Part shown: positions 25,311 through 34,733 of the stretch, piece by piece | Numbering within the stretch: the first letter of the stretch is position 1 | Layout of the letters: each line of letters starts with the position of its first letter | Assembly: GCF_900101475.1 (NCBI RefSeq) | Contig: NZ_FMZV01000021.1 | Coordinates: 1 to 64,000 of the forward strand | Direction of reading: 5' to 3' | From: Ruegeria marina | Lineage (GTDB): Bacteria > Pseudomonadota > Alphaproteobacteria > Rhodobacterales > Rhodobacteraceae | DNA length: 64,000 bases | Notes under the pieces: generated by a model | Seen by the model: the letters and a program-made list of their open reading frames with translations, nothing else | The model's database searches: none | What the model was told of the DNA's origin: nothing | Position numbers and translations under genes: made by a program

Positions 25311-26374
25311 GCCACCCCCCGCGCAACCAGCGCGCGCGCCACATCCTGAAAGGCGCGGGCCTGCGCGCTGTCGGGCTGACTGACCACGATGGGCGCCCCG
25401 CCGTCCGCAGCCACCCGGATCTGCAGGTCGAGCGGCACCTCGGCCAGAAGCGGCACGCCGAGTTTCCTCGCCTCGGCCGCGACGCCGCCGTGGCCGAAAA
25501 CGTGTTCTTCGTGCCCGCATTGTGAGCAGATATGCGTCGACATGTTCTCGATCATGCCAAGGATCGGAACCTTCAGTTGGTTGAACATGTCGATGCCCTT
25601 GCGCGCATCCAGAAGTGCGATGTCCTGCGGGGTCGAGACGATGATCGCCCCGTCCACCTGCGCCTTCTGCGCCAGCGTCATGGACACGTCGCCGGTGCCC
25701 GGCGGCAGGTCCACCAGAAGCACATCCAGCGCGCCCCATTGCACCTGCATCATCATCTGCTGCAGCGCCCCCATCAGCATCGGGCCGCGCCAGACCACGG
25801 CCTGATCCTCGTTCGTCATCAGGCCGATGGACATCATGGTGACGCCGTGGTTGCGCATCGGCAGGATGATCTTACCGTCGGGCGAGGCCGGTCGCCCCGA
25901 CACGCCCAGCATCCGCGGCTGCGAGGGCCCATAGACATCGGCATCCAGAAGCCCGACGCGGCGGCCCTGCTGCGCCAGCGCGCAGGCGAGGTTCGCCGAG
26001 ACGGTGGACTTGCCGACGCCGCCCTTGCCGCTGGCCACGGCGATCAGATGCGCGACGCCGGGAATCGTTTCGGGGCCCTTCGGCTCGGCCTTGCGCTGGG
26101 GCTTGAGGTCGGGCGGCGCCTTGTCGGTATGGCCCGTCAGCACGATGGAGACGCCCGTGATGCCGTCGAGCGCGGCCAACGCCGCCTCGGCCTGCGCCTT
26201 GACCGCCTGATATGCCGTCGCGGCCGAAGGCGGGATTTCCATCACGAAGCGCACCGCGCCCGCGTCGCTGACATTCAGCGCACGGACGACACCGCTGCCG
26301 ACGATGTCGCCGCCCGCCACCGGGTCGACGACAGTCTTGAGCGCGTCCAGAACCGTTTCCCGACTTGCCGCCAC
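25307..26374 (-). CDS. mrp: Mrp/NBP35-family iron-sulfur carrier ATPase
   Basis: This 355-residue P-loop protein has an N-terminal MIP18-like domain (DPVAGGDIVGSGVVRALNV), a deviant Walker A (VASGKGGVGKSTVSANLA), the Mrp signatures DADVYGPSQPRMLGV and DVLLVDLPPGTGDV, and a C-terminal CxxC that carries the cluster (THICSQCGHEEHVFG). Mrp proteins bind [4Fe-4S] clusters and pass them to apo-proteins. Beside the Fe-S-rich formate dehydrogenase it is a likely dedicated maturation factor. A housekeeping copy may exist elsewhere. Confidence 0.9.
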   Translation of the reverse strand: MAASRETVLDALKTVVDPVAGGDIVGSGVVRALNVSDAGAVRFVMEIPPSAATAYQAVKAQAEAALAALDGITGVSIVLTGHTDKAPPDLKPQRKAEPKGPETIPGVAHLIAVASGKGGVGKSTVSANLACALAQQGRRVGLLDADVYGPSQPRMLGVSGRPASPDGKIILPMRNHGVTMMSIGLMTNEDQAVVWRGPMLMGALQQMMMQVQWGALDVLLVDLPPGTGDVSMTLAQKAQVDGAIIVSTPQDIALLDARKGIDMFNQLKVPILGMIENMSTHICSQCGHEEHVFGHGGVAAEARKLGVPLLAEVPLDLQIRVAADGGAPIVVSQPDSAQARAFQDVARALVARGVA

Positions 26375-26377
26375 GGC

Positions 26378-26569
26378 TTACTCCTGCCCCTTGATCGTGC
26401 CGGTGACCTCATGGTTGAGGCCCAGTTCCTCGATGGTGATGACGGCCTTGACCGCGAAGGTCTTGCCCGAGGTCTCGGCGTTGCGCATCGCCTCCTCGAT
26501 GGCTTGTTGGCTGGTCACTCCGACCTGTTTCAGGAATTTGCGCATCGACATGTTGAAATCGTCGCTCAT
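26378..26569 (-). CDS. DUF6494 family small protein
   Basis: This 63-residue protein (MSDDFNMSMRKFLKQVGVTS, then KTFAVKAVITIEELGLNHEV) is a small acidic soluble protein typical of this formate dehydrogenase locus. It is the first gene of a minus-strand unit with mrp, starting three bases before it. No function is known to me. Confidence 0.7.
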   Translation of the reverse strand: MSDDFNMSMRKFLKQVGVTSQQAIEEAMRNAETSGKTFAVKAVITIEELGLNHEVTGTIKGQE

Positions 26570-26625
26570 CGGGTCCTCCTTCGGATGCGTTGACGCGGGC
26601 AGGGGCGGGTGCCTAGGATCGGCTT

Positions 26626-27369
26626 ATGCTTACGCGCGTTCTCGTGATCATTACGGCGGCCCTGCTGGCCGCGCTTCCGGTGCAGGCCGACGACCGTCTC
26701 GTCTTCCTGCATGCGCCCGAACCGCTTGTCGAGACCGGGCTTATGAAACATATCCTCCCACGGTTCACGCTCAAGACCCGAGTGAAGGTCGAGCTTGTGC
26801 CCGAGGCGCAGGCGCAGATCGTGCTGGGTACGCAGGGCAGGGCGCTGTTCGAAGGCGCGGGGCAGGTCTGGCACATGGTGGTGAGGGACGAGGCGCATGC
26901 GGGAACCGGGCGCTTTGCCGACTGGCTCGTCTCCGAGGTGGGGCGGAACACCGTAACCAGTTTTGCGCCCGGCGGCGTTGCGCTCTTCACGCTGACGGAG
27001 GTACAGGAACAGGTCGAACCCGTGATGGGCTTCGCCGGCGACGCGAAGCTCGGCCTCGCGGTGGCGCTGGCGAAATGCACACGCTGCCATGCGGTCGATG
27101 CGGCGACGCGGATGGCGGGCATCGCCTCTACACCCAGCTTTCCCGTTCTGCGCAGCCTGCCCGACTGGGAGGCGCGGTTCTCCGCCTTCTACACGCTGAA
27201 CCCGCATCCCGCCTTCACCCAGGTCGCGGATGTCACGCCGCCCTTTCCCATCGACCGCCCGTCGCCCATCGCGCCTGTCGAACTCACGTTGGACGACGTG
27301 GAGGCGGTGCTTGCCTATGTCGCCACGATGGAGGCCGCCCAGCTTGGCGCGCCCTTGCAGCAGAACTGA
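26626..27369 (+). CDS. periplasmic protein: tungstate-binding-like domain fused to a c-type haem domain
   Basis: This 247-residue protein has a signal peptide (LVIITAALLAALPVQA-DD). Residues 24-125 read like a shortened TupA/extracellular binding domain (KHILPRFTLKTRVKVELVPE, then QAQIVLGTQGRALFEGAG). Residues 145-245 carry one haem-c site, Cys151-Cys154-His155 (KCTRCHAV), and a late methionine-containing VLAYVATMEAAQ as possible axial ligand region. The pairing suggests either a redox partner for periplasmic formate dehydrogenase or a Mo/W-responsive part. It is transcribed opposite to both neighbours. Confidence 0.6.
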   Translation: MLTRVLVIITAALLAALPVQADDRLVFLHAPEPLVETGLMKHILPRFTLKTRVKVELVPEAQAQIVLGTQGRALFEGAGQVWHMVVRDEAHAGTGRFADWLVSEVGRNTVTSFAPGGVALFTLTEVQEQVEPVMGFAGDAKLGLAVALAKCTRCHAVDAATRMAGIASTPSFPVLRSLPDWEARFSAFYTLNPHPAFTQVADVTPPFPIDRPSPIAPVELTLDDVEAVLAYVATMEAAQLGAPLQQN

Positions 27370-27387
27370 CCTCGCTTGTGCCATCGT

Positions 27388-29334
27388 CTAATGGTCCCGC
27401 CGCTTGGACAGGTAGTCATCGGTGGTGCGGGGCTTGGGCCTTTCGCCCGCAGCAAAAGGGTTGTTCTCGGCGTGGAACTGCGCGTTGACGCGGCAATCGT
27501 CGCACATCTGGATCATGCGCAGCTTGTCGCCCGAGAACATGGCGTGGCTCTGCAGTTTCTCGGTGATCCGGTCGATGGTCGATTTCACCCCGAAGAGCGC
27601 GCCGCATTCGATGCAGGCAAAGGGCTCTTCCTCGTTCAGCACGACCTGCCGCAGTGCCTCGTCGGCAAGGTTCAACCGCGGCTCCAGCGTGATCGCCGTC
27701 TCGGGGCAGATGGTTGAGCAGATGCCGCATTGCAGGCAGGCATCCTCTTGAAAGCGCAACTCGGGCCGGTCCGGATTCTCTGCAAGGGCGCCCGAGGGGC
27801 AGAGCGACACGCAGGACAGGCAGAGCGTGCAGGCACCGGTGTCGACCAGCACGGCGCCATAGGGCGCGCCCTCGGGCAGCGGAAGGCTCGGTGCCTCGGG
27901 GTGCAGCGCACGGGCAGCCTGCCGTGTGATCTGGCGCCGCGTGCCCATCGGGCGGACGGGGATCGCAACCGGGGCAGCGGCCTGCCCGCCGTAGAGCGTG
28001 TCCGACAGCGCATCGGGATCGGAAGTGTCGAGCAGCGCGACGCGGCCCTCCCCGGCGATGGCCTGGGCCAGGGCGATCTGCGCGGCAAGGGCAGGGCGGT
28101 CTGCCCCGGGTCCGGGCAGGATCGTGACCTGTGCAAAACCGGCCGCCAGTGCGGCCACCGCCTCGGCATGGCCAAAGGCGCCGATGGCAGACATCTCGAG
28201 CGGGATCGCATCGGCTGGCAACCCGCGCCCGTATCGCGCGGCAAGGCGGATCATCTCGGCTCCGTGCGCGTCATGCGCCAGCAGGCGCGGCGCCGATCCG
28301 CCCGCGTCGAGGAACGCTTTGGCCAGCGTCTGCACCCGGCGCATGGTCAGGTCCACCGGCGGCGCGTCGTAGCTGATGGCGCCGGATGGGCAGACCGAGG
28401 AACAGGCACCACAGCCCGCGCAGATCATCGGATCCACGGTGACGTGATCCCCGTCCGGCGTGATCGCACCCGTGGGGCAGAGGTCGAGACAGCGGGTGCA
28501 GCCGGTCTTCTCGGCCCGCGAATGGGCGCAGAGCAGCGGCTCGGTCCGGACGTAGAGCGGTTTCTCGAAGGTGCCGACAAGGTGTGAGGCCGCCATGACC
28601 GCTGCGGCGACGGCCGGGGCGTGACCCGGCTCGGCGCGCAGATAGCCCTCGCGCTTCTCATGCGCCGGGAACAGCGGCGTTCCGCCGCGCAGGTCGAGAA
28701 TGATGTCGCACTGCGACCGTCCGCCGTCGCGTGGTTCGGTCAGGCTGAAGCCTCCGCGCCCGCCGGGTTCGACCTGCTGCAAGGCGTCAATGGTCACATC
28801 GAACTGACCAAGCGCGCCAGTCGCATTCCGCAACTTCCCGACAATGACGTCATAGGCGCGACTGTCGGGCAGGGCGGCGGTGTCCGAAAGCAATACCGTG
28901 ACGCCGAGATGGTTACAGAGCCTTTCTGCGGCGTCGAGAGCCACATCGGCGGACCCGAGGATCAGGCAAAGCCCTTCGGACACGACATCGACCGCGCGGA
29001 CGGTTGCGGCGGGCAGCAAGGCCTCGGCCACCAATGCGGACATTTTGGGTAGTGTCGGGGTCGAATCTGCAGTCCAACCCGCCCGGTCGCGCAGGTCGAG
29101 AAGGGGGGGGATGGATGTGCCAAGTTCGTCGGCCAAGGCCTCGAAGGTGCGGACCTCCTGCATGCAGCAGATTACGGTGTCCTCCGCCTTCATCGCCTCG
29201 GCCGCGCGATTGATCTGGGTGGTGCAAAGCGCCTTGCAGGGTGGAAGGACCTGCAATCCGGTGGCCTTGGCAAGGCCTTCGGCGTCGATGGTCTGACTGC
29301 CCATACAATCGCAAGTTATCAATGACTTGACCAT
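27388..29334 (-). CDS. polyferredoxin-type 4Fe-4S protein of the formate dehydrogenase locus
   Basis: A soluble protein of 648 residues. The ATG at 29334 follows AAGGAAGGG; an ATG 78 bases upstream has no such site. N-terminal cysteines (CDCMGS, PPCKALCTT, VICCMQE) are followed by two ferredoxin-type regions: CTRCLDLCPTGAI with CAGCGACSSVCPSGAI, and later CTLCLSCVSLCPSGAL with CLQCGICSTICPETAI, plus a C-terminal CIECGALFG and CDDC. That gives at least four [4Fe-4S] clusters. It probably transfers electrons between formate dehydrogenase and a cytosolic or quinone acceptor, or assists assembly. No flavin motif is evident. Confidence 0.8.
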   Translation of the reverse strand: MVKSLITCDCMGSQTIDAEGLAKATGLQVLPPCKALCTTQINRAAEAMKAEDTVICCMQEVRTFEALADELGTSIPPLLDLRDRAGWTADSTPTLPKMSALVAEALLPAATVRAVDVVSEGLCLILGSADVALDAAERLCNHLGVTVLLSDTAALPDSRAYDVIVGKLRNATGALGQFDVTIDALQQVEPGGRGGFSLTEPRDGGRSQCDIILDLRGGTPLFPAHEKREGYLRAEPGHAPAVAAAVMAASHLVGTFEKPLYVRTEPLLCAHSRAEKTGCTRCLDLCPTGAITPDGDHVTVDPMICAGCGACSSVCPSGAISYDAPPVDLTMRRVQTLAKAFLDAGGSAPRLLAHDAHGAEMIRLAARYGRGLPADAIPLEMSAIGAFGHAEAVAALAAGFAQVTILPGPGADRPALAAQIALAQAIAGEGRVALLDTSDPDALSDTLYGGQAAAPVAIPVRPMGTRRQITRQAARALHPEAPSLPLPEGAPYGAVLVDTGACTLCLSCVSLCPSGALAENPDRPELRFQEDACLQCGICSTICPETAITLEPRLNLADEALRQVVLNEEEPFACIECGALFGVKSTIDRITEKLQSHAMFSGDKLRMIQMCDDCRVNAQFHAENNPFAAGERPKPRTTDDYLSKRRDH

Positions 29335-29675
29335 GATTTTCCCTTCCTTGCGAGAGCCGGTTTCCGGCCCCGCGATACCCTTCGGCGAGGCAACGCTACA
29401 CATGATTCGCAAGCCGCGACAAGCCGATTTCTCTTGACGTGTGCCCTGGCAAGGGACGCCGAATCGCCCCGGAGCGCGAGGTTGGCACGGCGGTTCGCTG
29501 ACCGCCTAATTCCCGAGCAAAAAAGTCAAAATAGACCAATTGTCCATAGGGCGCGCTACCGCGCGAACGGCATGCCCAAATTGTCCGATTTTGAATTCAG
29601 GATACCGTCGTGTACGAATTTCTCTTTGAGTGAACCTCCCTTGCATGCGAGCGTGACGCAAGAGGAGGACCGATC

Positions 29676-30242
29676 GTGTTTCATAACCCCAACTCGTATC
29701 GGACGATGCCGCTTGGGATTGTGGTCAGGCGTACGCCCGGCGTGACCCGGTGGGCTGCGTACGCGTGGCGTGCTGCAGCGATCCTTCCAGGCGCCCGCGA
29801 CGCGGACTGGGTGGAATTGCGGCGCGAAGGCGAGGCGGTGGAATTCCACGCCGCGACGCTTACCCTTGAACTGCATGGCTCCGACACCGAGGCCTATGCC
29901 CACGGACTCGCCGCGCGGGTTCCGAGCGTTTACGTCGTGATGCGCCAGCCAGAGGACGGAGAGCGGCCGCTTGACATGGTGCTGGTCACGGCTTCGCCCT
30001 ACGAGGCTCAGGACTACTGCGACAATGGCGAGGATATCGTCGAGAAGGTGCCGATGACGACCGGGCTTGTGGCCTGGGTTCAGGACTTTGTCGATGCCTT
30101 CCACAAGGAAGAGGAATTCGTCAAGCGCCAGCGCGACAAGACGCGCGTGGACCTCAAGCAGGATGGCATCGGCGATCCGCGTGTCGCGAAACCTGCCGAT
30201 ATCTATGCCTCGCCGCGGTTGAAGCGGGAAAGGCTCATATGA
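29676..30242 (+). CDS. DUF3305 family protein
   Basis: This 188-residue cytosolic protein starts the plus-strand formate dehydrogenase unit. It begins with the family block MPLGIVVRRTPGVTRWAAYA and continues WRAAAILPGARDADWVELRR. The terminal part (KRQRDKTRVDLKQDGIGDPR) is highly charged. DUF3305 proteins occur next to DUF3306 and formate dehydrogenase in many proteobacteria and are thought to be maturation factors. Its stop overlaps the ATG of the DUF3306 gene (ATGA). The 260 bases upstream are the divergent promoter region shared with the polyferredoxin gene. Confidence 0.82.
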   Translation: MFHNPNSYRTMPLGIVVRRTPGVTRWAAYAWRAAAILPGARDADWVELRREGEAVEFHAATLTLELHGSDTEAYAHGLAARVPSVYVVMRQPEDGERPLDMVLVTASPYEAQDYCDNGEDIVEKVPMTTGLVAWVQDFVDAFHKEEEFVKRQRDKTRVDLKQDGIGDPRVAKPADIYASPRLKRERLI

Positions 30243-30814
30243 GCGATTTCTGGAGTCGCAGACGCGCTGCGGTCGAGGCCGAAGAACGAGCCGAGGAGGC
30301 CGCGGCGCAATCGGCGATCGCGGCGGCGGAAGAGGCTCGGCTGGCCGAACGCGAAGACGCCGAACTTCTGGAAGAAGCCGGGTTGCCCGATCCCGATACG
30401 CTTGAAACATCCGAACAGGTTCAGGCATTCCTGCGCTCGGCCCTGCCGCAGCGGCTCAAGCAGCGGGCGCTGCGGCGGCTCTGGCGAATGAACCCGGTGC
30501 TGGCCTGTCTCGACGGGCTGAACGACTATGACGGCGATTTCACCGATGCCGCGCATGTCCGTGCGAACCTTCAGACGGCCTACCAGGTCGGCCGCGGCAT
30601 CCTGCGCGAGATAGTGGCCGAACCTGTACCCGAGGCGGTGGCCGAAGCGGCTGCCGAGCCGGAGCCCGCACCGGAGCAGGCGGCCGAGCAAGCGCCCGTT
30701 CTGGCCGACGTGCCGCACGCGGACCCTGATACAGGACCCGAACCGCAACCCGAAACAGCGCACAGCCCGCGCAGGATGCGCTTTTCTTTCGAGACAGACC
30801 CGAGGACGACATGA
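30239..30814 (+). CDS. DUF3306 family protein
   Basis: This 191-residue protein starts MSDFWSRRRAAVEAEER. The N-terminal SDFWSRRR and the central QRLKQRALRRLWRMNPVLAC, then GLNDYDGDFTDAA are family hallmarks. The C-terminal half is an Ala/Pro/Glu-rich low-complexity stretch. It is coupled to its DUF3305 partner and to the TorD-like gene by four-base overlaps. A chaperone-like maturation role is inferred from its constant company. Confidence 0.82.
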   Translation: MSDFWSRRRAAVEAEERAEEAAAQSAIAAAEEARLAEREDAELLEEAGLPDPDTLETSEQVQAFLRSALPQRLKQRALRRLWRMNPVLACLDGLNDYDGDFTDAAHVRANLQTAYQVGRGILREIVAEPVPEAVAEAAAEPEPAPEQAAEQAPVLADVPHADPDTGPEPQPETAHSPRRMRFSFETDPRTT

Positions 30815-31425
30815 AGAACGCCATGGCCGCAATGCAGGACATCGCCGAGGAAGACCGCCTCCGTGCCGATCTTTACAACTTCTTGGGAGTGATCCTGGCC
30901 GGGCCACCGGACCAAATGCTGCTGGCCCAGACCGCCGGTTTGCAGGGCGATGCAAGCGAATTGGGGCAGGCGATCACGACGCTGGCCAAGCTGGCCAAGC
31001 TGACACGACCGGCCGCGGTGGAAAGCGAATACAACCGGCTGTTCATCGGGCTGGGCCGGGGCGAACTCTTGCCCTATGCCAGCTATTACCTGACGGGTTT
31101 CCTGAACGAGAAGCCGCTTGCGAGCCTGCGTCGGGACATGCTGGCGCGGGGCATAAGCCGGGCGGAGTCGGTATTCGAGCCGGAGGACAACATCGCCAGC
31201 CTCATGGAGATGATGGGGGCGCTGATCGTCGGGCGTTTCGGACCGCCGGCCACGATCGAAGACCAGAAGACGTTCTTCGCAAAGCATATCGGCCCCTGGG
31301 CGGGGCATTTCTATTCGGATCTGGAGAAAGCCAAGGGTTCGGTCTTCTACGCCCCCGTCGGAACGGTCGGGCGGCTTTTCATGGAGATCGAGGCCGAGGC
31401 TTTTCGGATGAGCCGCACGGGGTAG
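30811..31425 (+). CDS. TorD/DmsD-family chaperone for formate dehydrogenase
   Basis: This 204-residue all-helical cytosolic protein (ADLYNFLGVILAGPPDQMLL, then LARPAAVESEYNRLFIGLG-like block near residue 70 and GELLPYASYYLTGF) belongs to the redox-enzyme maturation proteins. They bind the Tat signal of a molybdoenzyme until the cofactor is inserted. It precedes the Tat-bearing FdhA, its probable client. The start overlaps the DUF3306 stop. Confidence 0.85.
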   Translation: MKNAMAAMQDIAEEDRLRADLYNFLGVILAGPPDQMLLAQTAGLQGDASELGQAITTLAKLAKLTRPAAVESEYNRLFIGLGRGELLPYASYYLTGFLNEKPLASLRRDMLARGISRAESVFEPEDNIASLMEMMGALIVGRFGPPATIEDQKTFFAKHIGPWAGHFYSDLEKAKGSVFYAPVGTVGRLFMEIEAEAFRMSRTG

Positions 31426-31501
31426 CACCCCCTGTGCAATCGAGCGGCGGGCAACCGCCGGAACGGGCGGGAAACCCGCCCACCATCGAGGAGGAGCCAA
31501 G

Positions 31502-31687
31502 ATGGACAAGGAAACGAAGGCCTCGCGCCGCGATTTCCTGAAGCTGGCAGGAACCGCGGCGCCGGTTGCGGCGGTCGTGGTTGCGACGGCAGGGACGGAG
31601 GCGCAAGCCGCCGAACCAGACCTGACACGGGACACCATGCAGGACACCGCGCATACGCGCGCCTACTACGCGTCCGCCCGTTTCTGA
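31502..31687 (+). CDS. small Tat-signal protein of formate dehydrogenase region
   Basis: This 61-residue protein carries a twin-arginine motif (ASRRDFLKLAG) and hydrophobic stretch (APVAAVVVATAG), then a short tail ending AYYASARF. It matches the small conserved formate dehydrogenase-region TAT target family, known in Shewanella as FdhX. A GGAGGAG ribosome-binding site precedes it. Its role is unknown; it may be a small accessory subunit. Confidence 0.82.
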   Translation: MDKETKASRRDFLKLAGTAAPVAAVVVATAGTEAQAAEPDLTRDTMQDTAHTRAYYASARF

Positions 31688-31808
31688 TCGAAGCGGACGG
31701 CGGTTAGCGGGTCACGGCGACTGGTAGCGAGACGCCCGACAGCCAAGACCCATGTCGCAGCCAAGCAAGCGAGGCCCGCAGGGCCGGAGCGAGCAAGGGA
31801 GAGAAACC

Positions 31809-34718
31809 ATGTTGAGGAAAAAGACCAACGGGGTAGCGAGACGCCCCCAGCGGACTTCGATCCTGTCCGAGGTGGCGAACACCTCGGTTGACCGCCGCGC
31901 TTTCCTGCGCGGGTCCGGTCTGGCGATCGGCGGGCTTGCCGCAATCGCCGCCACGGGAGGAACCGTGACGCAGGCAAGCGCGAACACCGCCGCCGCCGCT
32001 GCCGTGGAACTGAAGAAATCCGTCTGCACCCATTGTTCGGTGGGCTGCACGGTCGTCGCCGAAGTGGCCGACGGCGTCTGGATCGGTCAGGAACCCGGCT
32101 GGGACAGCCCGTTCAACCTGGGCGCCCATTGTGCCAAAGGCGCGTCGGTGCGTGAACACGCGCATGGCGAACGCCGCCTCAAGTACCCGATGAAGAAAGA
32201 GGGCGGCGAGTGGAAGCGGATCAGCTGGGAACAGGCGATCGACGAGATCGGCGACGGCATGATGAAGATCCGCGAGGAAAGCGGCCCTGACAGCGTCTAC
32301 TGGCTCGGCTCGGCCAAGCACAGCAACGAACAGGCCTACCTGTTCCGCAAGTTCGCCGCCTATTGGGGTACGAACAACGTGGACCACCAGGCCCGCATCT
32401 GTCACTCGACCACGGTCGCCGGTGTTGCCAACACCTGGGGCTACGGTGCGATGACGAACAGCTACAACGATATCCACAATTCCAGGGCCATCTTCATCAT
32501 CGGCGGCAACCCGGCCGAGGCGCATCCCGTCTCGCTGCTGCATGTCCTGAAGGCCAAGGAACAGAACAACGCCCCGCTCATCGTCTGCGACCCGCGCTTC
32601 ACGCGCACCGCGGCGCATGCGGACGAATATGTCCGCTTCCGGCCCGGCAGCGACGTGGCGCTGGTCTGGGGGATCCTGTGGCACATCTTCGAGAACGGCT
32701 GGGAGGACAAGGAGTTCATCCGCACCCGTGTCTGGGGGATGGACCAGATCAGGACCGAAGTCGCCAAATGGACCCCCGAAGAGGTCGAGCGCGTGACCGG
32801 CGCCCCTGGTTCGCAGCTGCGCCGCGTGGCGATGACACTGGCCAATAACCGTCCCGGCACCGTGATCTGGTGCATGGGAGGCACCCAGCACACCAACGGC
32901 AACAACAACACCCGCGCCTATTGCATCCTGCAGCTTGCGCTGGGGAACATGGGCACCGCCGGTGGCGGCACTAACATCTTCCGCGGCCATGACAACGTGC
33001 AGGGTGCAACCGACCTCGGCGTTCTCGCCGACACGCTGCCGGGCTACTACGGCCTCTCTGCAGGGTCCTGGGCCCATTGGGCGCGCGTCTGGGAGGAGGA
33101 TCTCGACTGGCTGAAGGGCCGTTTCGCCACGATGAAGGGCGCGGACGGCAAGGACAAGGCCATGATGAACGTGTCCGGCATCACGGTCAGCCGCTGGATC
33201 GACGGCGTGCTCGAGGACAAGGAAAACCTCGAACAGCCCGACAACACGCGGGCCATGGTTCTGTGGGGCCACGCGCCCAACTCGCAGACCCGCATGGTCG
33301 AGATGAAGACGGCGATGGAAAAGCTCGACATGCTGGTCGTGGTCGATCCGTTCCCGACGGTCTCGGCGGTGCTGCATGACCGGACGGACGGCGTATACCT
33401 GCTGCCTGCCACCACGCAGTTCGAGACCCGCGGCTCGGTCACGGCCTCGAACCGGTCGCTGCAATGGCGCGAGCAGGTGATCCAGCCGTTGTTCGAATCG
33501 AAGCCCGACCACGTCATCATCGCCAAGTTCGCGAAGAAGTTCGGGTTCGAGGACCGGCTGTTCCGCAACATCGCCATGGATGGCGAGGACGAGCCGAATG
33601 TCGAGGACATCACCCGCGAGTTCAACCGCGGCATGTGGACGATCGGCTACACCGGCCAGTCGCCCGAGCGGATGAAGCTGCACATGGCCAACCAGCACAC
33701 CTTCGACCGTACCAGCCTGCGCGCGGTGGGCGGCCCGGCGGATGGCGATTTCTACGGGATGCCGTGGCCCTGCTGGGGCACGCCCGAGATGAACCATCCC
33801 GGTTCGGCCAACCTTTACGACATGTCGATCCCGGTTGCCGAAGGCGGCATGGGTTTCCGCGCGCGTTTCGGCGTGGAGCGGGATGGCGACAACCTGCTGG
33901 CCGAGGGTGTCTACCCGGTGGGATCGGAAATCCAGGACGGATATCCCGAATTCACCATGCAGATGCTGATGGATCTGGGCTGGGACGGTGACCTGACGGC
34001 CGAAGAACGCGCTGCGATCGAAAAGGTGGCCGGCTCGACGGAGAAGCTCGGCGAGGTGAACTGGAAGACAGACCTTTCGGGCGGCATCCAACGCGTCGCG
34101 ATCGCCCATGGCTGCGCGCCCTACGGCAACGCCAAGGCCCGCGCCGTGGTCTGGACCTTCCCGGATCCGATCCCGTTGCACCGCGAGCCGCTCTACACCA
34201 ACCGGCGCGACCTGGTGGCCGATTACCCGACCTACGAGGACCGGCATTTCTGGCGGGTGCCGACGCTTTATGCGTCGATCCAGAAGAACGACTTCAGCCA
34301 GGACTATCCGATCATCCTGACCTCCGGGCGCCTCGTGGAATACGAGGGCGGCGGTGACGAGACGCGGTCGAATCCATGGCTGGCCGAGTTGCAGCAGGAC
34401 ATGTTCGTCGAGATCAACCCGCGCGACGCCAACAATCTCGGCGTGCGTGACGGGGCGCAGGTCTGGGTCGAAGGTCCGGAGGGCGGCAAGGTCAAGGTCA
34501 TGGCGATGGTGACCGAACGGGTGGGCGAGGGCGTGGCCTTCATGCCCTTCCACTTCGGCGGCCATTTCCAGGGCGAGGACCAGCGGTCCAAATACCCCGA
34601 AGGAGCCGATCCCTATGTCCTGGGCGAATCCACCAACACCGCCCAGACCTATGGATATGACAGCGTGACGATGATGCAGGAGACGAAAGCGACTCTCTGC
34701 AAGATCATGCCAGCGTAA
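31809..34718 (+). CDS. fdhA: formate dehydrogenase catalytic subunit alpha (Mo/W-bis-MGD)
   Basis: This protein of 969 residues starts at ATG 31809 (GGGAGAGAAACC upstream; an earlier in-frame ATG at 31752 is less likely). A Tat motif (RRAFL, 29-33) marks periplasmic export. Cys73, Cys76, Cys80 and Cys108 hold a [4Fe-4S] cluster (VCTHCSVGC). The active-site residue is Cys198 (ARICHSTTVAG), so this is a cysteine rather than selenocysteine enzyme. The molybdopterin domains follow, ending in the AMVTERVGEGVAFMPFHFGG block. It oxidises formate to CO2 and passes electrons to FdhB and FdhC. Placement after TorD-like and small Tat genes is canonical. Confidence 0.95.
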   Translation: MLRKKTNGVARRPQRTSILSEVANTSVDRRAFLRGSGLAIGGLAAIAATGGTVTQASANTAAAAAVELKKSVCTHCSVGCTVVAEVADGVWIGQEPGWDSPFNLGAHCAKGASVREHAHGERRLKYPMKKEGGEWKRISWEQAIDEIGDGMMKIREESGPDSVYWLGSAKHSNEQAYLFRKFAAYWGTNNVDHQARICHSTTVAGVANTWGYGAMTNSYNDIHNSRAIFIIGGNPAEAHPVSLLHVLKAKEQNNAPLIVCDPRFTRTAAHADEYVRFRPGSDVALVWGILWHIFENGWEDKEFIRTRVWGMDQIRTEVAKWTPEEVERVTGAPGSQLRRVAMTLANNRPGTVIWCMGGTQHTNGNNNTRAYCILQLALGNMGTAGGGTNIFRGHDNVQGATDLGVLADTLPGYYGLSAGSWAHWARVWEEDLDWLKGRFATMKGADGKDKAMMNVSGITVSRWIDGVLEDKENLEQPDNTRAMVLWGHAPNSQTRMVEMKTAMEKLDMLVVVDPFPTVSAVLHDRTDGVYLLPATTQFETRGSVTASNRSLQWREQVIQPLFESKPDHVIIAKFAKKFGFEDRLFRNIAMDGEDEPNVEDITREFNRGMWTIGYTGQSPERMKLHMANQHTFDRTSLRAVGGPADGDFYGMPWPCWGTPEMNHPGSANLYDMSIPVAEGGMGFRARFGVERDGDNLLAEGVYPVGSEIQDGYPEFTMQMLMDLGWDGDLTAEERAAIEKVAGSTEKLGEVNWKTDLSGGIQRVAIAHGCAPYGNAKARAVVWTFPDPIPLHREPLYTNRRDLVADYPTYEDRHFWRVPTLYASIQKNDFSQDYPIILTSGRLVEYEGGGDETRSNPWLAELQQDMFVEINPRDANNLGVRDGAQVWVEGPEGGKVKVMAMVTERVGEGVAFMPFHFGGHFQGEDQRSKYPEGADPYVLGESTNTAQTYGYDSVTMMQETKATLCKIMPA

Positions 34719-34733
34719 GGAGGAGAATGAACG

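Noticed and set aside
24609-25739. Longer version of the lipoate-ligase-like gene starting at 25739
   Set aside because: The extra 143 residues are antisense-like Arg/Gly/Ala sequence lying within the mrp gene in another frame; the ATG at 25310 overlaps the mrp stop as usual.
29482-29498. Sigma-54 (-24/-12) promoter before the fdh operon
   Set aside because: TTGGCACG is good but the -12 part reads TTCGC instead of TTGC; with a regulator lacking GAFTGA it is not listed as a promoter, only mentioned as an observation.
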